From an uncultured Eubacteriales bacterium (GTDB lineage: Bacteria > Bacillota_A > Clostridia > Oscillospirales > Oscillospiraceae): a DNA stretch of 11,111 nt. The notes below the pieces were generated by a model. That model was not told the DNA's origin, did not search any database, and was given only the letters and a program-made list of their open reading frames with translations. A program made the position numbers and the translations under genes. Position 1 is the first letter of the stretch, and the number at the start of each line of letters is the position of its first letter. This document shows positions 1-7,080 of this stretch, piece by piece. The stretch spans positions 1 to 11,111 of the forward strand of contig CATJRT010000146.1 of the NCBI GenBank assembly GCA_949742895.1, written 5' to 3'.

Positions 1-1
1 G

Positions 2-1462
2 GACAGCTCCAAGACGGGCTGCTATGTGTTCGACCCCGGCGAGTATTTCTTTGCTATTGGCAGCGATGCCCATGACGCGCTGAACAACGTGCTGGCCGCC
101 CGGGGTGTCATCGGGATGTTCGATGCTGGGGGCAACCCCGTGGAGGGCAACGCCGCCAAGGCCCACAGGGACGAGCTGGCCAGCCTGGACAACACGACCT
201 ACGCCGTCTCCCCCTACACCGGTGAGGTGGTGTCCAACCACTTTGAGGATAGGGATATCAACTACTTCATCCCCGGCTCCGTGACCTACCTGACCCGTTC
301 CGATTGGAACACCTTCCCCGACACGGTGTCCAGCCTCACCGCCACCGCCGAAATCCAGGATCTGATGGAGAATTTCCAGTACGAGAAGCCCTCCGATGCC
401 GCCGATATCTCCACGTACAAGTATAAACAGGAGAACGGCATTTCCTTCATCGAGATGAAGGACGCGGACTTCGACGACCCCAAGTGGGAGGAATTCATCG
501 ACCAGCTCACCCCCACCGAACTGGCGCAGATCACCGGCGACAAGATGGGCCTGGATATGATCGAAAGCATCGACCTCCCCGCCTACGCTGGCGGCGATGG
601 TCCTGACGGGCACCAGGGCGGCGTGCTGTTCAACGCCGAGATGGTGGCAACATCCACCTTCAACAAGGAGATGCTGAAGCTCCGGGGTGAGTTCTTTGCC
701 GAGGAGAGTTACTGGATCGGCTTCCGCCACATCTATTCCCCCGGCGGCAACATCCACCGTACCCCCTACTCCGGCCGCAGTTTTGAGTACTACAGCGAGG
801 ACGCTAACATGAGCTACCTCTGCGGTGAAATTCAGACCAAGGCCATGGCCGACCGGGGCTGTGTAGGCACCTTCAAGCACTTCTGTGGCAATGACCAGGA
901 GACCAACCGCCACGGCGTGGCCACCTTCATGACGGAGCAGACCTACCGGGAGGTTCCCCTGCGAGGCTTCGAGGGCGGGCTCCAGGCTGGCCACAGTCTG
1001 GCCACCATGACCGCCTACAATCGCATCGGCTGCATTCCCACCGCCAGCGACTATGAAACCATGACCACGGTGCTGCGGGGCGAATGGGGCTTTACCGGCA
1101 TCAACATGACCGACAGTTCCAAGGATTCCGCCAGTTACATGGGCACCGCCGACGCCATCCAGGCGGGCACCTGCCAGTTCAACAACGACCCTGGCCGTGT
1201 GCCCGAGGCGTCCAACCTGCTGGTAAAGGACAAGGACGGCTTTATCTGGGGCAAGCTCCGCGAGGTTGCCAAATACTCCCTCTACAACATGAGCCGCTCC
1301 AACCTGGTGAACGGCCTGAGCAAAACCGAAGCCGTGCAAAACTACACCCCGTGGTGGAAGCCTGCCCTCACCGGACTGAATGTTGCCATCGGTGTGCTGA
1401 CGGCAGGAACCGCAGCGATGTATGTCCTTTCCGAGATCAAGTCCAGGAAGGGGGGCAAATAG
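2..1462 (+). CDS. Membrane-anchored GH3 glycoside hydrolase, reverse domain order (copy A), 5' truncated
   Basis: The C-terminal 486 residues of a family 3 glycoside hydrolase; the frame is open to the left edge, so the real start lies outside. A GTG at 26 is only an internal valine. The visible part begins in the last strands of the fibronectin-III-like domain (YFFAIGSDAHDALNN), passes a linker (YLTRSDW) and continues into the GH3 TIM barrel. Barrel motifs are DGPDG (Asp codon at 596, substrate-binding type), NIHRTPYSGRSFEYYSED, FKHF (about 872-883) and NMTDSS, whose Asp (codon at 1112) sits at the catalytic nucleophile position. The protein ends in a TPWW motif, one hydrophobic helix and a basic tail (KSRKGGK), so the barrel should lie outside the cell and the C-terminus inside. 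Lining it up with copy B at 3174-6131 implies about 485 residues are missing, including the acid/base Glu. GH3 membership is secure; the substrate (beta-glucoside, beta-xyloside or other) cannot be read. Confidence 0.9.
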   Translation, partial: DSSKTGCYVFDPGEYFFAIGSDAHDALNNVLAARGVIGMFDAGGNPVEGNAAKAHRDELASLDNTTYAVSPYTGEVVSNHFEDRDINYFIPGSVTYLTRSDWNTFPDTVSSLTATAEIQDLMENFQYEKPSDAADISTYKYKQENGISFIEMKDADFDDPKWEEFIDQLTPTELAQITGDKMGLDMIESIDLPAYAGGDGPDGHQGGVLFNAEMVATSTFNKEMLKLRGEFFAEESYWIGFRHIYSPGGNIHRTPYSGRSFEYYSEDANMSYLCGEIQTKAMADRGCVGTFKHFCGNDQETNRHGVATFMTEQTYREVPLRGFEGGLQAGHSLATMTAYNRIGCIPTASDYETMTTVLRGEWGFTGINMTDSSKDSASYMGTADAIQAGTCQFNNDPGRVPEASNLLVKDKDGFIWGKLREVAKYSLYNMSRSNLVNGLSKTEAVQNYTPWWKPALTGLNVAIGVLTAGTAAMYVLSEIKSRKGGK

Positions 1463-1463
1463 G

Positions 1464-1871
1464 ATGAAGCGTTTAACGCAAGACGCAAAACTGGGCTTCT
1501 GGCTGAGCACGGCTGCTGCTATCATCGCCCTGGTAGGCGCCATAGCCTACTTGATCATCTATATGGCAACCGCCGCTGAGACGGTGGACAGGGTGTTCTC
1601 CTGGCTCACCTTTGGCCTGGTGCTGGGCGGCGCTGTCATCACCCTGGCGGGCGAGGCGCTCCGGCTCCCCTTCACTCCTATCCTGGGCGGGGCTTGCTTC
1701 TCCGTTGCCCTGGCCAACCATCTGGTGGAGACCGCCTACCCCCTGGCCGATGTGCTCACCGATGTACCTTTCTTCGGAGGCAACGCCACCTTGGCCATCA
1801 CCTTTTCCGTTGTGTTCGGCGTGGGTGCCATCCTCAACGTGGCCGCCGCCTTTATGGCCCATCGCAAATGA
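1464..1871 (+). CDS. Small four-helix membrane protein, function unknown
   Basis: A 135-residue integral membrane protein. The ATG at 1464 follows the stop of the upstream GH3 by one base, with a purine-rich site (AAGGGGGG, 1448-1455) eight bases ahead, so it is probably translationally coupled to the hydrolase. Hydrophobic stretches lie at about residues 12-34, 46-63, 70-88 and 108-131. The short basic N-terminus (MKRLTQDAK) and basic C-terminus (AHRK) suggest that both ends are cytoplasmic. The loop between helices 3 and 4 (ETAYPLADVLTDVPFFGGNA) is the longest and would face outside. I see no catalytic motif and do not recognise a family. Placement between an anchored GH3 and a lipoprotein suggests a partner in a surface complex or a small channel or chaperone, but this is inference from context. 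That it is a real gene is well supported by its start site, helices and tight spacing. Confidence 0.8.
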   Translation: MKRLTQDAKLGFWLSTAAAIIALVGAIAYLIIYMATAAETVDRVFSWLTFGLVLGGAVITLAGEALRLPFTPILGGACFSVALANHLVETAYPLADVLTDVPFFGGNATLAITFSVVFGVGAILNVAAAFMAHRK

Positions 1872-1884
1872 TCCCAGGCTTCTG

Positions 1885-1915
1885 CGTCTTTCCGGGCAAT
1901 CCGCCCGGAAAGACG
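1885..1915 (+). promoter_or_regulatory. Intercistronic 13-bp perfect hairpin
   Basis: Arms 1885-1897 (CGTCTTTCCGGGC) and 1903-1915 (GCCCGGAAAGACG) are exact reverse complements around the five-base loop AATCC. The hairpin sits in the 77-base gap between the membrane protein and the lipoprotein. No T-tract follows (GGAAATACACAAAAA), so it is not a standard intrinsic terminator. A partial terminator or an RNA-processing or stability stem that lets the lipoprotein be made at a different level are possible roles. The structure is certain from sequence; the role is inferred. Confidence 0.7.
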
Positions 1916-1948
1916 GGAAATACACAAAAACTATTGGAGGAAAACGCT

Positions 1949-3079
1949 ATGAAAATGAAAAAACTTTTGGCTGCGGCTTTGTCCGCGCTGATGCTGGTCT
2001 CCCTGCTGGCCGCCTGCGGCGGCAACCCCAGCAGTAATTCCCAAGCTCCCTCCGAGGAGCCGTCCAAGCCCGCCGAAGGCGGCAGCAAGACCTACCAGTT
2101 CTGGGGCACCTATGAGGAGTCTGGCGAAAACGCTTCCATGCTGAACGCCGCGTTCCTGCTGAACCTGAACGAGGACGGCACCGCTGTGGCGGACAAGTAT
2201 ATGTTCGCCAACTTTGACGCCTCCGATGCCGCCACCAACCCCACCTATACCGCCAGCTATATGTCCGGCACTTGGAAAGAGGTGGAGAAGGACGGCGTGG
2301 CCTGTCTCCAGATCAAGATCGCCTACGTGGACGAGGCCGGCAACGAGTCCAGCAATCAGACCGCCTATGCCTATGACGTGGCCGGTGTGTACTCCTTCGA
2401 CCTGACCTTCCCCGTGGTGCCCGGTATGTCCTACTCCCGCGTGGCCTCCATGGAGGGCAAAGAGGGCCAGACGTATGCCGATGCCAACGCCTTCATCCAG
2501 GCCTATAAGCAGGAGTTCACCGCCCCTGAGAACGTGGGAACCTTCACCGATGCGGACAACAACGGCACCGCCTACCTCCAGGCTGATGGCACTGTGCTGC
2601 TTTACGCCGGCTACGACAAGTTTGCCGATGGTACCTGGACCCTGGCCGATGGCGCCATTGCCATCACCCTGAGTGGTGAGACCGTGGACGTGACTATGGA
2701 CGGCAATCAGGCCACCTTCTCCGCCGAGCGCAATATGGGCGATGGCAACGCCTTCACCTACACCTTCACCTGCGAGGACATTTCCGCCCTGTCCGCCCCC
2801 GAAGCCCCCGCCAACGGCGGCGGGGAGCCTGCCGAGGAGGGCATTGCGACCTACACCGCCGGCGACCTGGAGCTGGTCCTGCTGGATGAGACCAACATGA
2901 AGGTCAAGTACCCCGCATATGGCATGGAGCGGGACGGCTTCACCTATGTGCTGGAGGGCAATACTCTGACTGTCACCGCCCCCGGCGAGGATGTGCTGGG
3001 CGCCTTCGGCCAGATCTGGGCTGGCGTCGGCGCTGAGAAGTGGACTATCGACGGCAATACCGCCACCAAGGCCGAGTAA
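1949..3079 (+). CDS. Surface lipoprotein with lipocalin-like beta-rich repeats
   Basis: A 376-residue secreted lipoprotein. The start at 1949 is fixed by GGAGG (1936-1940) eight bases ahead. The N-terminus is a type II signal peptide: basic MKMKK, a hydrophobic stretch and a lipobox LAAC with the lipidated Cys at residue 23. A Ser/Pro/Glu-rich flexible spacer follows to about residue 47. The rest is predicted beta-sheet in at least three similar units, each a run of short strands with a DGT-type turn and, in the first two, a GTW strand; examples are LNEDGTAVAD with MSGTWKEVE, QADGTVLLYAGYDKFADGTW, and the last unit ending WTIDGNTATKAE. A second Pro/Ala/Glu-rich linker (about residues 286-300) precedes the final unit. 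Such units resemble lipocalin-like or other small beta-barrel domains of Clostridia lipoproteins; a ligand-binding or scaffolding role on the cell surface is inferred. It is not an ABC-transporter solute-binding protein by fold. Lying between two anchored GH3 genes, it may hold or present their substrate. Confidence 0.82.
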   Translation: MKMKKLLAAALSALMLVSLLAACGGNPSSNSQAPSEEPSKPAEGGSKTYQFWGTYEESGENASMLNAAFLLNLNEDGTAVADKYMFANFDASDAATNPTYTASYMSGTWKEVEKDGVACLQIKIAYVDEAGNESSNQTAYAYDVAGVYSFDLTFPVVPGMSYSRVASMEGKEGQTYADANAFIQAYKQEFTAPENVGTFTDADNNGTAYLQADGTVLLYAGYDKFADGTWTLADGAIAITLSGETVDVTMDGNQATFSAERNMGDGNAFTYTFTCEDISALSAPEAPANGGGEPAEEGIATYTAGDLELVLLDETNMKVKYPAYGMERDGFTYVLEGNTLTVTAPGEDVLGAFGQIWAGVGAEKWTIDGNTATKAE

Positions 3080-3115
3080 GCGGCTGCTGAACAGCAAGCC
3101 GGAATCCCAACATAA

Positions 3116-3154
3116 AAAGGCTCCAGGCCGGTTCGCTTGCCTGGGGCCTTTCTC
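3116..3154 (+). terminator. Terminator-like hairpin after the lipoprotein gene
   Basis: Arms 3116-3128 (AAAGGCTCCAGGC) and 3139-3151 (GCCTGGGGCCTTT) pair over 13 positions with one U-G wobble around a ten-base loop. An A-run precedes the stem and TTTCTC closes it, so the form is that of an intrinsic terminator with a short T-tract. It ends only about ten bases before the Shine-Dalgarno site of the next gene, so partial read-through is plausible, since no promoter is evident between stem and start. Confidence 0.65.
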
Positions 3155-3160
3155 AAAAAA

Positions 3161-3165
3161 AGGAG
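3161..3165 (+). promoter_or_regulatory. Ribosome binding site of the second GH3 gene
   Basis: AGGAG after an A-run, eight bases before the ATG at 3174. It selects that Met over upstream in-frame codons, which would translate through the terminator hairpin. Confidence 0.75.
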
Positions 3166-3173
3166 TGCGTTTT

Positions 3174-6131
3174 ATGAAGAAAAAAGGCAGCCTGTTATGG
3201 ACTATCCTCACGGTGGTCACCGCCCTGCTGTTGGTGGTGTGCATCGTGGCTATCCCCGTTACAAACGCTTTCGCCACCGCAATCAACGTGGCGTTAGAGG
3301 CCAAGACCCAGGAAGTGATCCCCGACCCCGATGCCAAGATCTATTTCTGGAGCGATTACGAGAACGAGGACGATCTCGTGGCCTTTGAAAAGCAGCTGTG
3401 CCACGACATTGAGGCAGAGGGCGCGGCTTTGCTGGTCAACCGGGACAACACCCTGCCCTTGGCCGCGGGCACCAAGTTCACCCCCTTTTCCCAGTCCAGC
3501 TTTAACCTGCTGTACGGCGGCACCGGCTCCGGCCAGGTGTCCGCGGATGACGCCATCTCCCTCAAGGCCGCTATCGACGGGGCCTTTGGCGACGACTCCG
3601 TCAACCCCGAGCAGTGGAAGTTCTACGCCGGTGCGGGCTACAAGCGGGTAAATGCCGACACTACCGGCGGCAACCAGGGCCAGTACCGCATCAACGAGGT
3701 ACCCTGGAGTGAGTATTCCGATGCCCTGAAGGCCACCTGGTCCCAGTACGGCGATGTAGCCCTGGTGGTGCTGGCTCGTTCCGGTGGTGAGGGCGCTGAC
3801 CTGCCCAGCGGCCTGCCCGAGTTGGAACCCTATATGACCGATGGCGATTACCTCCAGCTGTGCCAGGAGGAGTTGGATATGCTTTCTAACCTTCAGCAGC
3901 TCAAGGAGCAGGGGACCTTCAAAAAGATCGTGGTGCTGCTCAACTCATCCAACTCCCTCCAGCTTGACTTTGTAGATGACTATGGAATCGATGCGGTGCT
4001 GTGGATTGGTGACGTAGGCATGACCGGCATCACCGCCGTAGCCGACATCCTGGCAGGTACGGTGAACCCCTCTGGCCGCATCGTAGACACCTTCCTCAAG
4101 GACAACCACTCATCTCCTGCTATGCAGAATTTTGGTGCATACCCCTATACCAACGGCTCGGACTATGGAGTCGCTACTGCCCAGAACAACACTGACCCTG
4201 GTATTGGCAAGTGTAACCAGGACTATGTGGTGTACCAGGAAGGCATTTACGTAGGATACCGCTATTACGAGACCCGGTACGAGGACTACGTGCTGAACCA
4301 AGGCAACGCCGGGGACTACAGCTATGACAGCGATGTGGCATTCCCCTTCGGCTATGGCCTGAGCTACACTACCTTTGAATACTCCAACTTCTCCGTTCAG
4401 GAGCAGGGCGACAACTTCCAGGTGGAGGTGGACGTGAAAAACACTGGCGCAATGGACGGCAAGCACACCGTGCAGGTCTACTTCCAGTCCCCCTACACCC
4501 AGTACGACATCGACAACCAGGTGGAGAAGGCTGCCGTGGAGTTGTGCGGCTTTGACAAGAAGTTCATTGCAGCCGGGGACACGGAGCACTTTATCATCAC
4601 CGTGGAGAAGGAGGACCTCACCTCCTACGACCACATGAACGCCAAGACCTACATTCTGGAAGACGGCGACTACTATTTCACTGTGGGCAGGGACGCCCAT
4701 GATGCCATTAACAACATCCTGACTGCCAAAGGTGCGGATCAGAGCCGTATGACCGCCGCTGGAGACGCTGGCCTTACCTCCAAGTGGAACAACCCCACCT
4801 TTGACCAGACCACCTACGCCGTGTCCTCTGTCACCGGCAAGCCCATCACCAACCTCTTTGAGGATGCCGACCTGAACAAGTACGCCGGTGTGGAAGGCCA
4901 AACCATCACTTACCTGACCCGGAACGACTGGACAGGCACCTTCCCTTCCACTGTTTCGCTGAAGATCACTGAGCAGATGTGGAAGGATGGCCTGTCCCAC
5001 AACGAGGCGGATCGGAAGGCGATGGTGGAAACCGCCAAGAGCCGTTACTGGTTCGACGCTACCATGCCTCAGGTGGGCGTGTCCGGCACACTGAACGCCA
5101 GCATGTTCGCTGAAACTGAGGCGGACGACCCCTCCTGGAACGATCTGGTGAGCCAGATTCCCTACAGCGAGATGACCAACCTCATCTACAATGGCTTCCA
5201 TCTCACCCAGCCTGTTCCCTCCATCAGCTTACCTGGCACCAACGATGAGAACGGCCCCCAGGGCTTCACCAAGGGGCTAACGGGCGGTGCCTCCGCCATG
5301 GCCTACACCTCTGAGGACGTGATGGCCGCCACCTTCAACCTGGAGCTCATCGAGCACATGGGCAAGTGCATCGGCGAGGATTTTCTCCACGCTACTGATG
5401 ATTCCGGCACGGTGTTTTCCGGCATCTACGGCCCCGGGGCCAACATCCACCGCACTCCCTACTGTGGGCGCAACTTTGAATACTTCTCCGAGGACGGCTG
5501 GCTGTCCGGCCGGGTGGCCGCCGTGGAGGTGGCCGCCATCCAGGACCGGGGTGTGTACGTCTTCACCAAGCACTTTGCCCTCAATGACCAGGAGGAGGGA
5601 CGCTACGGCATTTCTACCTGGTCCAATGAGCAGGCCATCCGGGAGCTGTACCTGGAGGGCTTTGAGGGAAGCGTGACCCGGGGCGGCGGCATGGGCGTGA
5701 TGAGCTCCTTCAACCGCCTGGGCGTCACCTGGAGCGGCGCCCACCACGGCTTGATGACCGGGATCCTTCGGGATGAGTGGGGCATGAAGGGTGCTGCCAT
5801 CACGGACTGTTCCGTCATGGCGGCCTACATGGACTACCGGCTGGGCGTGCTGGCCGGACAGGATCTGTGGGACGGCTACAGCATGGGTATGGAGACCCTG
5901 GACGGATTGGATAAAGATCCTGCCATTGCCAACGCTGTGCAGAGCGCCGTCAAGCACATCGTCTATTCCATCACCCACAGCCACGCCATGAACGTGGGTA
6001 ACGCCACAGTGCGAGCTATCACCCCCTGGTGGCAGATGGCCATCTATGCCGCTACCGGCGTGATGGCGGTGCTCACCGCGGGCAGTGTGTTCATGTTGGT
6101 CCGCAGCAAGAAGAAAGCGAAAAACGGCTGA
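3174..6131 (+). CDS. Doubly membrane-anchored GH3 glycoside hydrolase, reverse domain order (copy B)
   Basis: A complete 985-residue family 3 glycoside hydrolase whose domains run opposite to the usual order. Residues 1-6 are basic and about 7-34 form a signal-anchor helix. About 66-385 form the GH3 alpha/beta sandwich domain (EAEGAALLVNRDNTLPL; GGEGADL, with Glu206 the likely acid/base). About 390-510 form the fibronectin-III-like domain (FPFGYGLSYTTFEYS to YYFTVGRDAHDA). About 650-930 form the catalytic TIM barrel (NIHRTPYCGRNFEYFSED with Arg760, TKHF with Lys799-His800, AITDCS with Asp878 as the nucleophile). TPWW at 950-953 is followed by a second membrane helix to about 976 and the tail RSKKKAKNG. 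Both ends should be cytoplasmic, with all enzyme domains outside. Reverse-order GH3 enzymes are known from rumen Clostridia as beta-glucosidases; the substrate here is not determined. The usual barrel motif (S)DGPxG reads ENGPQG here, with Asn693 in place of the Asp that normally holds the sugar in subsite -1. It is a paralogue of copy A. Confidence 0.93.
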   Translation: MKKKGSLLWTILTVVTALLLVVCIVAIPVTNAFATAINVALEAKTQEVIPDPDAKIYFWSDYENEDDLVAFEKQLCHDIEAEGAALLVNRDNTLPLAAGTKFTPFSQSSFNLLYGGTGSGQVSADDAISLKAAIDGAFGDDSVNPEQWKFYAGAGYKRVNADTTGGNQGQYRINEVPWSEYSDALKATWSQYGDVALVVLARSGGEGADLPSGLPELEPYMTDGDYLQLCQEELDMLSNLQQLKEQGTFKKIVVLLNSSNSLQLDFVDDYGIDAVLWIGDVGMTGITAVADILAGTVNPSGRIVDTFLKDNHSSPAMQNFGAYPYTNGSDYGVATAQNNTDPGIGKCNQDYVVYQEGIYVGYRYYETRYEDYVLNQGNAGDYSYDSDVAFPFGYGLSYTTFEYSNFSVQEQGDNFQVEVDVKNTGAMDGKHTVQVYFQSPYTQYDIDNQVEKAAVELCGFDKKFIAAGDTEHFIITVEKEDLTSYDHMNAKTYILEDGDYYFTVGRDAHDAINNILTAKGADQSRMTAAGDAGLTSKWNNPTFDQTTYAVSSVTGKPITNLFEDADLNKYAGVEGQTITYLTRNDWTGTFPSTVSLKITEQMWKDGLSHNEADRKAMVETAKSRYWFDATMPQVGVSGTLNASMFAETEADDPSWNDLVSQIPYSEMTNLIYNGFHLTQPVPSISLPGTNDENGPQGFTKGLTGGASAMAYTSEDVMAATFNLELIEHMGKCIGEDFLHATDDSGTVFSGIYGPGANIHRTPYCGRNFEYFSEDGWLSGRVAAVEVAAIQDRGVYVFTKHFALNDQEEGRYGISTWSNEQAIRELYLEGFEGSVTRGGGMGVMSSFNRLGVTWSGAHHGLMTGILRDEWGMKGAAITDCSVMAAYMDYRLGVLAGQDLWDGYSMGMETLDGLDKDPAIANAVQSAVKHIVYSITHSHAMNVGNATVRAITPWWQMAIYAATGVMAVLTAGSVFMLVRSKKKAKNG

Positions 6132-6145
6132 TTCACCGCAAATTC

Positions 6146-6184
6146 GGCGGGCCGCGGCCCCACGACCTGTGGCTGCGGCCCGCC
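6146..6184 (+). terminator. Strong GC hairpin between copy B and the isomerase
   Basis: Arms 6146-6159 (GGCGGGCCGCGGCC) and 6171-6184 (GGCTGCGGCCCGCC) pair over 14 positions with one G-U wobble around an eleven-base loop. It starts about 15 bases after the hydrolase stop, where a terminator is expected, but no T-tract follows (CGCTATATCTG). It probably marks the boundary between the surface block and the cytoplasmic block, acting as a transcript 3' end or a read-through-limiting stem. Confidence 0.5.
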
Positions 6185-6218
6185 CGCTATATCTGTGGAT
6201 GAGCAAGGAGGGGGACAT

Positions 6219-7067
6219 ATGCCTATCAAAGCAGTCCAGCAGTTCATGCTGGGAACAGTACTCAACAACGAGGCCCAGGCCCGGGACACGCTACAGAAGA
6301 TGAAGGACGCCGGATACGGCGGAATCGAGCTGTGCAGCTTTATGATCCACCCCAGTGGCCTTTTGGTTCGCCTCATCACCAAAGCCGCCGGGATGCCCGT
6401 GGGTGGGGGCGGCAAGCTGGACTGGCCAAAGCTGGTAAAGGAATTCGGTCTCCAGGTGGTCAGCCTGCACACAAATCTGGACAGCCTGGAAAAGGATGTC
6501 CAAGCCACTGCCGCCGATGTGAAGGCGCTGGGAGCGGAATACGCGGTGATTACGGGGATGTACCGCTTTCCCTACGGGGACGGGAAGGCAGTTCGGGAGC
6601 TGGCCAATCGTCTGAACCGGGCGGGAGAATCCCTGGCCAAAGAGGGTGTCAGTCTGCTGTACCATAACCACAACTGCGAATTGCAGTGGGTAAACCGGGA
6701 GCAGCGGGCCTATGACCTCCTCTTGTCCGAGACCAACCCGGCGGTAGTAAGTTTTGAGTTCGACAGCTACTGGTTCACAGAAGGGGGCGCCAATGCCCTG
6801 ACCTGGATGAAGCGGCTGGGGAATCGCATGAAGCTGTGGCACATCAACGACCGTGGGACGCGGCTGTCCGGGCCAGCCATGACGCCTATCTTAAAAAGCG
6901 ACAGCATGGAGCTGGGCGATGGGAATATGGATCTGCTTCCCCTGGTGGAGCAGGCCAAATCTGTGCCTGTGGACGCTGTGATCCTGGAGAGCCACCGCAA
7001 CTGGGTTGAAAAATCGCCGGTCAAAAGCTTTCAACGCAGCGCTGAATTTTTGAAGAAATACATTTGA
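6219..7067 (+). CDS. Sugar (phosphate) isomerase/epimerase, xylose-isomerase-like TIM barrel
   Basis: A 282-residue cytoplasmic TIM-barrel protein of the AP-endonuclease-2 / xylose-isomerase-like superfamily, of typical length. The ATG at 6219 is set by AAGGAGGGGG (6205-6214); an upstream in-frame GTG at 6195 has no such site. The metal-site signatures are in order: GGIELCSF (Glu37), SLHTN (His84), YHNHNCEL (His149, His151), FEFDSYW (Glu180, Asp182), WHINDRG (His208, Asp211) and ILESHRNW (Glu257). The Glu/Asp/His/Glu set is that of a divalent-metal isomerase or epimerase acting on a sugar or keto-sugar; the exact reaction cannot be inferred. Members of this superfamily include inosose, xylulose and tagatose epimerases, and also enzymes acting on 3-keto-glycosides. 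Only 13 bases separate it from the GH2 gene, so it probably handles the sugar that GH2 and GH3 release. No signal peptide is present. Confidence 0.85.
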   Translation: MPIKAVQQFMLGTVLNNEAQARDTLQKMKDAGYGGIELCSFMIHPSGLLVRLITKAAGMPVGGGGKLDWPKLVKEFGLQVVSLHTNLDSLEKDVQATAADVKALGAEYAVITGMYRFPYGDGKAVRELANRLNRAGESLAKEGVSLLYHNHNCELQWVNREQRAYDLLLSETNPAVVSFEFDSYWFTEGGANALTWMKRLGNRMKLWHINDRGTRLSGPAMTPILKSDSMELGDGNMDLLPLVEQAKSVPVDAVILESHRNWVEKSPVKSFQRSAEFLKKYI

Positions 7068-7080
7068 GTGGGTGTTATAA

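Noticed and set aside
1931..3337. 468-codon open frame on the minus strand opposite the lipoprotein
   Set aside because: It is a shadow: Gly/Val/His-rich low-complexity protein without domain features, lying antisense to a gene with a clear signal peptide, lipobox and ribosome site, and crossing the terminator.
4110..6218. Two long minus-strand frames (363 and 313 codons) opposite copy B
   Set aside because: They are antisense to a continuous GH3 with all domains and catalytic residues, and have no ribosome site or family motif.
6219..7067. Isomerase as a C-glycoside deglycosylase subunit
   Set aside because: That system normally has a small partner subunit and a sugar 3-oxidoreductase nearby; neither is in the window, so the specific call is not supported.
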